Source: Mesorhizobium comanense (GTDB taxonomy: Bacteria > Pseudomonadota > Alphaproteobacteria > Rhizobiales > Rhizobiaceae). From it: a DNA stretch of 64,000 nt. The notes under the pieces were generated by a model. It was not told where the DNA came from and did no database searches. It worked only from the letters and a program-made list of their open reading frames with translations. The DNA lies in the NCBI RefSeq assembly GCF_005503535.1, contig NZ_SCNN01000001.1, positions 682,001 through 746,000 on the forward strand. Reading direction: 5' to 3'. A program made the position numbers and the translations under genes. Shown piece after piece: positions 45,132 through 53,510 of this stretch (its first letter is position 1; each line of letters starts with the position of its first letter).

Positions 45132-45754
45132 TAGAACCGGTAGTTGATGCCGGCTTTCAGCTCATGGCTTCCGATCGTCTCCTTGGACTTGCCAAGGGCC
45201 GATGTCGTTTCCACACCAGGGGTGCGGATATAGTCATATTCGACCTTGGCCGAGAGGCCGCCGGCAAAACCCTGTTCGATGCCGGCGCCGACCAGATAAC
45301 CGGCCTTCCATCCGTCGGTGCTGGTGACATTGTCGCCCTTGGCGAATTTGGTCAGGGCGACGCCGCCGGTCCCAAACAGCAAGGTCTGGTCGAAGCTGAT
45401 ACCGGCCTTGGCCTTGGCCGCACCCCGCCATTTTTCCTTGATCTTGCCGCCCAGCACATCGTGCTCGGCGCCGCCCAGATAGGAGCCTTCGATCTCGGCG
45501 CCCAGCACAGCCGGGCCCATCTGCTGGTTATAACCGGCCTGGACGCCGCCTGACAGGCCGTTGCGGCCGGCAAATGGATTTGGCATCCCGGTAAAGGCCG
45601 TGCCGCCGTGGACGCCGACATAGGCGCCGCTCCACTGGAAGGCGGGCGGGTCGTTGTAGGCGGGGGCGAGGTCGGCGGCCATCGCCGGTCCGATGAGGCT
45701 AAAGGCGAGCGCGCTCGCCAAAAGGACAATCTTTGCTTGAGAGGACACGAGCAT
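45131..45754 (-). CDS. Outer-membrane beta-barrel (porin-like, OmpA/Omp25-type)
   Basis: A 207-residue barrel protein. Signal peptide AKIVLLASALAFSLIGPAMA with cleavage before ADLAPAY, then the rhizobial Omp25/31-type start FQWSGAYVGVHGGTAF. Strands such as GGVQAGYNQQMGPAVLGAEI alternate to the closing ELKAGINYRF. This family is abundant in Rhizobiales outer membranes. I chose the ATG at 45754, just before the signal peptide. It is monocistronic; its stop overlaps a palindromic repeat. Confidence 0.88.
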   Translation of the reverse strand: MLVSSQAKIVLLASALAFSLIGPAMAADLAPAYNDPPAFQWSGAYVGVHGGTAFTGMPNPFAGRNGLSGGVQAGYNQQMGPAVLGAEIEGSYLGGAEHDVLGGKIKEKWRGAAKAKAGISFDQTLLFGTGGVALTKFAKGDNVTSTDGWKAGYLVGAGIEQGFAGGLSAKVEYDYIRTPGVETTSALGKSKETIGSHELKAGINYRF

Positions 45755-46220
45755 TACTCCAACACGAACGCGCATCCGGCAAATCGGTACGCAGGTTAAT
45801 TCCCTGGGAAACCGGCCGTTGGGGCGGCCGGGCTCCGGTTGGTGTCTTCCAGGGACGGTTGCGCGGTTCTGGAACCGGCTTTCGCCGGTGCGGTGGGGGC
45901 CAGGGGCGTCCGCATGGCCAGTCACCTGAAAGACGCAGCCTGTGTCGCAGGCGAAAATTGCACGCACATTGCGCAAAATTCGAAAGTTACGATTTTTTGC
46001 TTTATTTTCAATAAATTATCGGGGCTGCGTTTACGCAATGTTAAGAGTCGGCTCCAGCGGGGATGACGATAACTTGTTCGAGATGTGAGCCCGCGCCGAT
46101 TGCCCGGTCGTTCTCCGTTGACCTAAAAAGCCGTAGGCTCAGCCCTGGCCTGCAACGAGAAAGCGGTTTGGACTCTCGACGGTGCCGGGGCGGACCGGTC
46201 AAGGCAATGAGGCCCTTGCT
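45755..46220. other. Divergent promoter region
   Basis: 466 bp between the divergent barrel gene and the glycosyltransferase pair, with no convincing gene. An AT-rich patch near 45985-46020 (TTTTTTGCTTTATTTTCAAT) stands out from the GC-rich background and may be a promoter or a transfer boundary. Confidence 0.5.
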
Positions 46221-47159
46221 TTGCGGATCATCTATTTCCATTCGGACACGCATCCGTATGAGAAAGCGATCTACCCCGGCGTGGGTCCGGCCTTCGCCAG
46301 GCCATTGTCGTGGCAAGCGCGGCCGATCAGCCGGATAGATGAAGGCGATTGCGACTGCGCGGTGGTCGACAATCGTCTCGAACCTGGTGATGTAGAGATG
46401 CTCAAAAGGCATCTGGTGGTTGCCGCCAGCAGTCGCCCGCCGCTCTTCTTCCGGATCAGTGACCCGGACATGCCGCAGGCCGCCAATCCCTGTGTCCGGT
46501 TCATTTTCGAGTGCGCCGACCATCCCGGCGTCCACTACGCGACGACCTATGATCCCGAAGGCCCGTTCCTGACATTCGTGAGGACACTCAAGGCCTCACG
46601 TGTCGTCCACTTACCCTATCCCTACGATTCCTCGCGTGAGGTGGAGATTCCGCTGGCCGTCCGGCGGCGCAAGGTCCTCCTGTCGGGCAGCAATTCGAAA
46701 ACCCTGTATCCGCTGCGTCACGCCTTGCGACGCAAGCGTTCGCGGTTTCCGTGGCTGCGGCCGCTCATCTTCGAGCTGAAACATCCGGGCTATCCCGAAG
46801 AAGGAAAACCGCCGCGCCATGACATCACTCATGCGCGCTTCGTCGACTTCGCGGCACGCTTCACCCACTTTTTCCTTTGCGGCACGCGTTACAATGTCGA
46901 GCTCATGAAGTATGTCGAATGCGCCTATGCCGGATGCGTACCTGTAGGCGTTCCTGCCACCTCGCTGAATGCAGCCGTGGGGCATTTTTTCCTTCCATAC
47001 GCAGCACGCGCTTTCGACCTTCTCAGGGATGTCAGCCAGCCAATCAAGGCGCTTGAGGAGCGGGCGACGGGCTATAGAGCCGCGATGCGCGAGTTGAGGT
47101 CTCCCCCCAGGATTATCGGGGATTTCTGCGCCGAGGTTAGGAGCATGGAGCGCCGGTGA
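46221..47159 (+). CDS. Glycosyltransferase-like protein (group 1-type C-terminus)
   Basis: A protein of about 312 residues. The TTG at 46221 has GAGG eight bases upstream and gives MRIIYFHSDTHPYEKAIYPG; a GTG at 46182 is the longer option. The C-terminal part (FFLCGTRYNVELMKYVECAY, then AGCVPVGVPATS) resembles the sugar-nucleotide domain of group 1 glycosyltransferases. The N-terminal part I do not recognise. Its stop overlaps the next start (GTGA), so both are coupled and probably act on one glycan. Confidence 0.6.
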   Translation: MRIIYFHSDTHPYEKAIYPGVGPAFARPLSWQARPISRIDEGDCDCAVVDNRLEPGDVEMLKRHLVVAASSRPPLFFRISDPDMPQAANPCVRFIFECADHPGVHYATTYDPEGPFLTFVRTLKASRVVHLPYPYDSSREVEIPLAVRRRKVLLSGSNSKTLYPLRHALRRKRSRFPWLRPLIFELKHPGYPEEGKPPRHDITHARFVDFAARFTHFFLCGTRYNVELMKYVECAYAGCVPVGVPATSLNAAVGHFFLPYAARAFDLLRDVSQPIKALEERATGYRAAMRELRSPPRIIGDFCAEVRSMERR

Positions 47160-47992
47160 GCGGGAGGGATGCCGAAAGCCCTCGGTCATCGCCCGACAGT
47201 GCCATCGAGCCTGTCGTCAATGCCGTTTGGATCGGCGCATCGTTGGGCGATCTCCATGCCGCCTGCCTTCGTTCCTTTGTGATGGCAGGCCATCGGATGC
47301 GCCTTCATTGCTATGACGTCCCGAGCAATGTCCCGGCCGGTGTCGAAACGTTTGACGCATCGAGACTGATGTCGCGCGACCAGATCGTCTACTACAAGTC
47401 GAATGGCAGCCCGTCGCTGTTTTCAAATCTCTACCGCTTGAAAATCCTGGAAGCCGGGTTGGGCCTGTATGTCGATTGCGATGTTTTCTGCCTCAGACCC
47501 ATACCCAGGCGGGACTATATCTTCGGCTACCAGGCAAGTGATCAGCTCAATGGCGCGGTGCTGAAATTGCCGGCTGGCAGCCAGACTCTGCTCGAGATGC
47601 TGAAGTTCGCCGAAGACCCCTATTACATCGCGCCTTGGCTCCGCCGCTCGAAGCTGGCGCGCTACAAGGTCCGCAGGTTCATCGGCTTGCCGATCCACAT
47701 TTCCAACTACGGTTGGGGCAAGCTGGGTCCGGAGGCGCTCACCTTTTTCGCTCGCCAGGCTGGCACCACCCATCATGCCGCGCCGATCGATGTCTTCTAT
47801 CCGATTCACTATCAACAGGTGGCGATGTTGCTCGATCCGGAGCTTTCGCTTTCGCACATAGGCACACCGCGCACCCTGTGCATCCATCTGTTCGATCAAA
47901 CGCTCCGCCAGCAGATGGCCGGCCATGCCATTGCGCCGGGTTCCCCGCTGGGTCAGATGCTTCGGAGTTGCGGGCCATCACGGCCGGCTTGA
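47156..47992 (+). CDS. DXD-motif glycosyltransferase (GT32-like)
   Basis: A 278-residue enzyme with the layout of capsular/mannosyl GT32-like transferases: VVNAVWIGASLGDLHAACLR at the N-terminus, LKILEAGLGLYVDCDVFCLR with the metal-binding DCD motif, and a C-terminal HLFDQTLRQ segment with histidine. It lacks membrane segments and should be cytoplasmic. Starts at GTG 47156 inside the previous gene. The acceptor is unknown; with its partner it may add sugars to an exopolysaccharide or LPS part. Confidence 0.78.
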   Translation: MSGRDAESPRSSPDSAIEPVVNAVWIGASLGDLHAACLRSFVMAGHRMRLHCYDVPSNVPAGVETFDASRLMSRDQIVYYKSNGSPSLFSNLYRLKILEAGLGLYVDCDVFCLRPIPRRDYIFGYQASDQLNGAVLKLPAGSQTLLEMLKFAEDPYYIAPWLRRSKLARYKVRRFIGLPIHISNYGWGKLGPEALTFFARQAGTTHHAAPIDVFYPIHYQQVAMLLDPELSLSHIGTPRTLCIHLFDQTLRQQMAGHAIAPGSPLGQMLRSCGPSRPA

Positions 47993-47995
47993 TGG

Positions 47996-48325
47996 ATGGC
48001 CGCCAAGCACGTATCTCTGAACCGTGTCCGCGAGTCTGGACATCTCAATCGGGAGACGGCCTTGTCCGCATTGACGCGCTTTCTCGGCGACTCGCCGCTC
48101 AGGGTTATCCTGAAGCTGCTGGTGGTGTCGTTCCTCGTCGGCCTTGTCATGAATGCCTTCGGCTGGTCGCCGATGGACGTGTTCTACGGCATTCAGAAGT
48201 TCTTCATGGACCTCTGGAACCTGGGTTTCCACGCCATTGACCGCTTCCTCGGCTACATCCTGCTCGGGGCCGCGATCGTCGTGCCGGCCTTCATCCTGCT
48301 CAGGATCGCCAACTACCGGAAGTAG
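47996..48325 (+). CDS. Small membrane protein (DUF6460-like)
   Basis: A 109-residue protein with two hydrophobic segments (VILKLLVVSFLVGLVMNAFG and YILLGAAIVVPAFILLRIAN). The region FLGDSPLRVILKLLV to GFHAIDRFLGYIL looks like a conserved small family in Rhizobiales that I recall as DUF6460. No function is known. It starts just after the glycosyltransferase stop but may have its own promoter. Confidence 0.7.
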   Translation: MAAKHVSLNRVRESGHLNRETALSALTRFLGDSPLRVILKLLVVSFLVGLVMNAFGWSPMDVFYGIQKFFMDLWNLGFHAIDRFLGYILLGAAIVVPAFILLRIANYRK

Positions 48326-48368
48326 GGTCACGATCGCGAAAAATGGCAACCGGCTTCCGGGCGCGATT

Positions 48369-49271
48369 TCAGGCGTAAGCCGATGCGGCCTCGAAGAGGA
48401 TGGCGTGGCGCGCCGCAAGCGCCGGCACGTCGGTGGAATAGCCGCCGCCGATGACGCCGCAGACCGGAATGCCAAGCTTGCGAAAATGGCCGATGACCAT
48501 TTCATCGCGGCAGCGCAGGCCGTTGTCGGAAAGCGCCAGCCTGCCAAGCCTGTCCTCGGCGTGAACGTCAACGCCGGCATTGTAGAAAACGATGTCCCAA
48601 TCCGCCCGGGCCGACAGCTCCGGCAGGATGGCGGCGAGCCGTTCGACATAGGCGTCGTCCGCGGTGCCGTCCGGGAGGGCGACGTCGAGATCCGAGGCGA
48701 TCTTGCGCACGGGGTAGTTGCGGTCGCCATGCATGGAAAAGGTGAAGACGCGTGGATCGCCTGCGAGGATGTCGGCAGTGCCGTCGCCCTGATGCACGTC
48801 GAGATCGACGACCAGGATGTTTTGCGCCGCGCCTTCGGCAAGCAGGGTCAGTGAAGCGACGGCGACATCGTTGAACGTGCAGAAGCCGGCGCCTTGCGCG
48901 CGCCGCGCATGGTGACTGCCGCCGGCGGTGTTGCAGGCAATGCCGTGGCGCAGCGCAAGCCGGGCCGCCAGCACTGTGCCGCCTGTCGCGAGCCGGGCGC
49001 GCAGCGAGACCCGCGGACCGACCGGAAAGCCGATCTCCTTCTCGATCTTTTCGGGCACGGCGCAGTTGATGACCTGATCGACATAGTCCGCCGCATGGGC
49101 AAGTTTCAGCCATGAGGGCGGTGCCGGTTCAGCAACGTTGAGCGCCTCCGGCCCCGCCAGCCCACGGGCGCGCAGAGCTTCCATCAACAGCGGATACTTG
49201 CTCATCGGGAAGCGATGATTGGCGGCGAAGCCGGCGTCATAGTCGCGATGATGGACGATCTGCAGGGACAT
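48369..49271 (-). CDS. Histone deacetylase-family (acetoin utilisation/amidohydrolase-like) protein
   Basis: A 300-residue arginase/deacetylase-fold enzyme. The family motifs are present: GGSHHARRAQGAGFCTFND (catalytic histidines and zinc region), DLDVHQGDGTADI (zinc aspartate and histidine), and FYNAGVDVHAEDRLGRLALS with a zinc aspartate. Bacterial members deacetylate polyamines, acetoin-related compounds or proteins; substrate is unknown here. The MSLQIVHHRDYD start at 49271 is preferred; the frame is open to 49370. It is divergent from the MATE gene. Confidence 0.9.
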   Translation of the reverse strand: MSLQIVHHRDYDAGFAANHRFPMSKYPLLMEALRARGLAGPEALNVAEPAPPSWLKLAHAADYVDQVINCAVPEKIEKEIGFPVGPRVSLRARLATGGTVLAARLALRHGIACNTAGGSHHARRAQGAGFCTFNDVAVASLTLLAEGAAQNILVVDLDVHQGDGTADILAGDPRVFTFSMHGDRNYPVRKIASDLDVALPDGTADDAYVERLAAILPELSARADWDIVFYNAGVDVHAEDRLGRLALSDNGLRCRDEMVIGHFRKLGIPVCGVIGGGYSTDVPALAARHAILFEAASAYA

Positions 49272-49340
49272 GAGCGGAATGGGGTGGGCTCGCGCCAGAC
49301 TGGGGATTTCGGTTGGCCGTGATGGCATGGTGATTGCGCG

Positions 49341-50744
49341 GTGGCTGGAAAATGGGGCACATCGGCGCATCGATCAAGCAGCAATCAGCAAGGCAGCAAT
49401 CCCTTGGACAAGGGCGCAACCCCAGCCGAAGCCAGATCCTTTGTCGTCACCAACCGTTCGGTGCTCGCCATAGCGGTGCCGATGACGCTGGCCTATCTGA
49501 CGACGCCGCTGCTCGGCATCGTCGACACCGCCGTTGTCGGACAGTTCGGCGATGCCGCGCTGTTGGGAGGCCTGGCGGCTGGCGCGCTGGTCTTCGACGT
49601 CGTCTTCACCACCTTCAATTTCCTGCGCTCCGGCACCACTGGCCTCGTCGCCCAGGCTTTCGGTCGTGGTGACGCGCTCGAGGAGCAGGCGGTGCTGTGG
49701 CGCGCCGTGCTGATCGCGGTGGTGGCGGGCGTGGTTCTTGCCGGCCTCGCGCCGCTCTTCGCAGTGGCCGGCCAATGGTTCATGGGCGCCGAACCGCGCG
49801 TCAGTGCGGCGATGTCGGTCTATATCCGCATCCGGCTGCTGGCCGCGCCCTTCTCGCTGATCAACTACGCCATACTTGGCTATGTGCTGGGGCGCGGCGA
49901 AGGCGGGCTGGGCCTGATGCTGCAGGCGGTGCTCAACGGCATCAACATCGCGCTTTGCTTCCTGCTCGGCCTCGAACTCGGCTGGGGCGTTGCCGGCGTC
50001 GCTTGGGCAACCGTCACCGGCGAATTCCTGGCCATGCTGCTCGGGCTGGCCATCATCCTTCGACGCTTCAGCAGGCTGGAGCGGCCGTCGCGCCGTCGCA
50101 TCCTCGACTTGCCGGCCTACCGGCGCATGCTGTCACTCAACCGCGACATCATGATCCGCTCCTTCTCGCTGCTTGCCGCTTTCGCGCTGTTCACTCGCCA
50201 GGGCGCCCAATTCGGCACGGTGACGCTCGCCGCCAATGCGGTGCTGATGAATTTCTTCCTGATCGCGGGCTATTTCCTCGATGGCTTCGCCACGGCCGCG
50301 GAGCAGCTCGCCGGCCGGGCCATCGGCGCACATGCCGAAACGCCTTTCCGGCGCGCCGTGCGCCTGACCCTGGTCTGGGGTTTTGGCCTTGCCGGTGCCG
50401 CCACGCTCATCCTGCTCACCGCCGGCGCCGGTCTGGTGGGATTGGTGACAACGTCAGCGGATGTCCGCGCGGTCGCCGACACCTATCTGCCCTGGGCCGC
50501 CTTCACCGCACTGAGCGGCGTGCTGGCCTTCCAGATGGACGGCGTCTTCATCGGCGCGACCTGGTCGCGCGACATGCGCAACATGATGCTGTTGTCGTTT
50601 CTGGTCTTCAGCGCCGCGCTCATCACGCTGGCGCCGGCCTTCGGCAACAATGGCCTGTGGGCGTCGCTGCACGTCTTCCTGCTGGTGCGGGGATTGAGCC
50701 TGTTGGCGGTATTGCGCCGCAGGGTGCGAACCGCGTTCAGCTGA
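49341..50744 (+). CDS. MATE-family efflux transporter (DinF-like)
   Basis: A 467-residue (or 446 from TTG 49404) multidrug and toxin extruder with about 12 transmembrane segments. Its opening VLAIAVPMTLAYLTTPLLGI then VDTAVVGQFG is typical of the DinF subgroup, as are FNFLRSGTTGLVAQAFGRGD and AANAVLMNFFLIAGYFLDGF. It exports cationic or organic compounds with sodium or protons. The GTG at 49341 or TTG at 49404 are both possible starts. Its end overlaps the convergent pyrD gene by eight bases. Confidence 0.9.
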   Translation: MAGKWGTSAHRSSSNQQGSNPLDKGATPAEARSFVVTNRSVLAIAVPMTLAYLTTPLLGIVDTAVVGQFGDAALLGGLAAGALVFDVVFTTFNFLRSGTTGLVAQAFGRGDALEEQAVLWRAVLIAVVAGVVLAGLAPLFAVAGQWFMGAEPRVSAAMSVYIRIRLLAAPFSLINYAILGYVLGRGEGGLGLMLQAVLNGINIALCFLLGLELGWGVAGVAWATVTGEFLAMLLGLAIILRRFSRLERPSRRRILDLPAYRRMLSLNRDIMIRSFSLLAAFALFTRQGAQFGTVTLAANAVLMNFFLIAGYFLDGFATAAEQLAGRAIGAHAETPFRRAVRLTLVWGFGLAGAATLILLTAGAGLVGLVTTSADVRAVADTYLPWAAFTALSGVLAFQMDGVFIGATWSRDMRNMMLLSFLVFSAALITLAPAFGNNGLWASLHVFLLVRGLSLLAVLRRRVRTAFS

Positions 50745-51813
50745 GGGGCTTCGACGCCCACTGGCCAAGACGCGTGTCACGCAACGCGCGTATCGATGCC
50801 AGCTTCTCTGTTTCGGCAAAGCGCGCCATGCCGGCAACGATGCGGCCCGGCAGCGCCGGGCCGGCATAGATCATGCCGGTGTAGAGCTGGACGAGATCGG
50901 CGCCCGCGCGGATTTTCTCCAGCGCCGCATCGGCGCTATCGACTCCGCCGACGCCGATGATGGCCATGTCCGGGCCGAGCAGCTTGCGCATCCGGGCCAG
51001 CACGATTGTCGAGCGTTCGAACAATGGCTTTCCCGAAAGCCCGCCGGTTTCACCTGACGCGCCGCTGCGCAGTGCCGGGCGTGAAATCGTGGTGTTGGAG
51101 ACGATGACGCCGTCGACCTGCTTTTCGGCGACTTCGGCGGCGATGTCTTCCAGTTCCGCCTCGACCAGGTCCGGCGCGATCTTCAGAAACACGGGAGGTC
51201 TCGCCGATGCCGCGGCGCGCGCGGCCATCACCCGCGACAGCAATTCGCCGAGCTGCTCGCGCGCCTGCATGTTGCGCAGGCCCGGTGTGTTGGGCGAGGA
51301 AATGTTGACAGTGAGATAGCTGGCATAGGATGCGAAGCGGGCGACACCGAGTTCGTAGTCGCCGATGCGGTCGGCACTGTCCTTGTTGGCGCCGATGTTG
51401 ACGCCGACGATGCCGGCACGTCCCTTGCGGATGGCGAGCCTCTTTTCAGCGGCGGCATGGCCTTCATTGTTGAAGCCCAGCCGGTTGATGACCGCTTCGT
51501 CCGCCGTCAGCCGGAAAATGCGCGGTTTGGGATTGCCGCTCTGCGGCAGCGGCGTGACGGTGCCGACCTCGGCGAAGCCGAAGCCCAGCCCAAGCAGCGC
51601 GTCGGGCACTTCCGCGTTTTTATCGTAGCCGGCCGCCATACCCAGCGGATTGGGAAAATCGAGACCACACAGACGCACGCCAAGCCTGGCGTCGCGCATC
51701 GTGCGCATGCCGGCGGGCAGGCCACAGCGCAGCGCCGCGATCGAGAGGCCATGCGCGGTTTCCGGATCGAATGTGAACAGCAGCTTTTGGCCGATCCGGT
51801 CGAGAACGCTCAT
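50737..51813 (-). CDS. pyrD: Dihydroorotate dehydrogenase (quinone), class 2
   Basis: A 358-residue membrane-associated enzyme of pyrimidine synthesis that oxidises dihydroorotate and reduces quinone. The N-terminal helices that dock on the membrane are present, then the FMN region AAGYDKNAEVPDALLGLGFG, the class 2 catalytic serine in NISSPNTPGLRNMQ, K in FLKIAPDL, IVSNTT, and the phosphate-binding IIGVGGVDS and GADLVQLYTG. It is translationally coupled to the DUF952 gene upstream (ATGA). Confidence 0.95.
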   Translation of the reverse strand: MSVLDRIGQKLLFTFDPETAHGLSIAALRCGLPAGMRTMRDARLGVRLCGLDFPNPLGMAAGYDKNAEVPDALLGLGFGFAEVGTVTPLPQSGNPKPRIFRLTADEAVINRLGFNNEGHAAAEKRLAIRKGRAGIVGVNIGANKDSADRIGDYELGVARFASYASYLTVNISSPNTPGLRNMQAREQLGELLSRVMAARAAASARPPVFLKIAPDLVEAELEDIAAEVAEKQVDGVIVSNTTISRPALRSGASGETGGLSGKPLFERSTIVLARMRKLLGPDMAIIGVGGVDSADAALEKIRAGADLVQLYTGMIYAGPALPGRIVAGMARFAETEKLASIRALRDTRLGQWASKPLS

Positions 51814-52160
51814 TCAGCCTCCAGCACGGGGAACTGGTGCGCGCCGTCGGCACCGAGCGGCAGGGGCTTGACCCACAGCACGTTTTTCAGCTCGAGGACG
51901 CCATAAAGGTGCGGAAACAGCGCACCGCCCCGAGAAACCTCGTATTTCAACGCATCGCCGAGCCTGGCGCCGTCGATGGCGATGAGCAGAAGCCCGCTCT
52001 GGCCCGCGAAATGCTTGGCGGCGGTCTCCCTGGCCTGGGCGGCGGTGGAGAAATGAATGAAGCCGTCGGCGATGTCGATCGGCGCTCCGGTGAAGCTGCC
52101 CTTTGCCTCGGCCTCGCGCCAAAGCGTTTCCGGCGCTATCTTGTAGATAATCTGTGACAT
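51810..52160 (-). CDS. DUF952 family protein
   Basis: A 116-residue DUF952 protein: YKIAPETLWREAEAKGSFTG, DIADGFIHFSTAAQARETAA, LLLIAIDGARLGDALKYEVS and FPHLYGVLELKNV are its conserved blocks. The fold resembles ADP-ribosyltransferases/GCN5-like small enzymes, but the function is unknown. The start at 52160 is chosen at MSQIIYKIAPE. Coupling to pyrD (ATGA overlap) is common in rhizobia and suggests a link with nucleotide metabolism. Confidence 0.9.
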   Translation of the reverse strand: MSQIIYKIAPETLWREAEAKGSFTGAPIDIADGFIHFSTAAQARETAAKHFAGQSGLLLIAIDGARLGDALKYEVSRGGALFPHLYGVLELKNVLWVKPLPLGADGAHQFPVLEAE

Positions 52161-52267
52161 GGTTGCGCTATAGTCCGAACCAGCGGCGCGGGGAAGGCCA
52201 TGCCGGCCCTCTTCCCCATTTCCGGCGCAAACATGCGATATCTCAGGCTTTGGCCATGGAGGACAAC

Positions 52268-52702
52268 ATGCGTCTGCAACACATCTTGATCCCCGCCGCG
52301 CTCGCCTCGCTCGTCGCGGCCTCGGCATATTCGGAAGAAACCGACCGCTACCGGCTTGAGAAGTCGGACAATGGCTATGTGCGCATGGATACACAAACCG
52401 GCGCGATGTCGATCTGCCAGGAGCACTCCGGCCAGCTTGTCTGCAAGATGGCGGCTGACGAGCGCGCCGCTTACCAGGACGAGATCGATCGCCTGCAGAC
52501 CTCGATGAAGGCGATGGACGAGCGCGTCACCAAGCTGGAGAATTCGCTCTCCGCGCGCCTCGAATCGAAGCTGCCGAGCGAGGAGGATTTCAATCAGACG
52601 ATGAACTACATGGAACGCTTCGTGCGCGGTTTCATGGGCATCATGAAGGATATGGACAAGGACAAGGGCGACGGAGCCCAGCTCAATTCGCAGAAGACCT
52701 GA
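52268..52702 (+). CDS. Secreted coiled-coil protein of unknown function
   Basis: A 144-residue protein with a signal peptide (MRLQHILIPAALASLVAASA) and a short conserved-looking part (YRLEKSDNGYVRMDTQTGAM, then CQEHSGQLVCKMAADER with two cysteines). A coiled coil of about 40 residues follows (DEIDRLQTSMKAMDERVTKL). A GGAGG box precedes the ATG at 52268. It resembles a family common in Rhizobiales with no assigned role. It is divergent from the DUF952-pyrD pair. Confidence 0.7.
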   Translation: MRLQHILIPAALASLVAASAYSEETDRYRLEKSDNGYVRMDTQTGAMSICQEHSGQLVCKMAADERAAYQDEIDRLQTSMKAMDERVTKLENSLSARLESKLPSEEDFNQTMNYMERFVRGFMGIMKDMDKDKGDGAQLNSQKT

Positions 52703-52826
52703 GCACCATAGCGGGGAAAATGCGGCGCGCTGGCATTGCTGCTTGAAAACAGCGCGCGGCCCCTCATAATCGTCCAACTGGTCCCGGAAAAAGCCTATAA
52801 ATCAGCGGGGATTCGGGGAGGGACAT

Positions 52827-53486
52827 TTGCCGTCAGGCTATTCTTTCGTCATCGCCGACGATCATCCGCTGTTTCGCGGCGCGCTGCGCGAGGCGCTTGC
52901 CGGCATCGGCAATGTCGCAGCCATCCACGAGGCCGGGGACTTCGAGAGCGCAAAGGCTCTGGTCGTTGCCAACGAGGATGTCGACCTCGTGCTGCTCGAC
53001 CTGTCGATGCCGGGCGCCAGCGGCCTCTCCGGATTGATCTCGCTGCGCGGCATCCATCCGGCGGTACCGATGGTGGTGGTGTCCGCGCATGACGATGCCT
53101 CGACCATCCGGCGCGCGCTGGACCTCGGCGCTTCCGGCTTCATCTCCAAATCGGCCAGCATGGAAGATATCCGCGCCGCGGTGCTGTCGGTGCTGGCCGG
53201 TGATATCGCGGCCCCCGCCGGCGTCGATCTCGGCGTCGAGCGCGACCCCGAAATATCGGACGTGATCAAGCGGTTGCAGGCGCTGACGCCGCAGCAGACC
53301 CGCGTGCTCGGCATGCTGGCCGAAGGCCTGCTCAACAAGCAGATCGCCTATGAGCTCGGCGTCTCCGAGGCGACGGTCAAGGCGCACGTCTCGGCCATCC
53401 TGCAGAAGCTCGGCGTCGACAGCCGGACCCAGGCGGTGATCCAGCTGTCCAAGATCGGCGGCGACCCGCTGCAGCCCGTGGGCTGA
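52827..53486 (+). CDS. NarL/FixJ-family response regulator
   Basis: A 219-residue regulator: receiver with D11-D12, phosphoacceptor D58 in VLLDLSMPGAS, and SKSAS near the end; LuxR-type helix-turn-helix at about 150-210 (LTPQQTRVLGMLAEGLLNKQ, then IAYELGVSEATVKAHVSAIL). It starts with TTG at 52827 after a strong GGGAGGG box. A transporter-fused hybrid kinase of the type that often partners such regulators lies 2.2 kb downstream, so the two may form one pathway separated by an MFS/TetR pair. Confidence 0.93.
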   Translation: MPSGYSFVIADDHPLFRGALREALAGIGNVAAIHEAGDFESAKALVVANEDVDLVLLDLSMPGASGLSGLISLRGIHPAVPMVVVSAHDDASTIRRALDLGASGFISKSASMEDIRAAVLSVLAGDIAAPAGVDLGVERDPEISDVIKRLQALTPQQTRVLGMLAEGLLNKQIAYELGVSEATVKAHVSAILQKLGVDSRTQAVIQLSKIGGDPLQPVG

Positions 53487-53510
53487 GCGGGCGCCTGGCC
53501 AGCGACCGTA

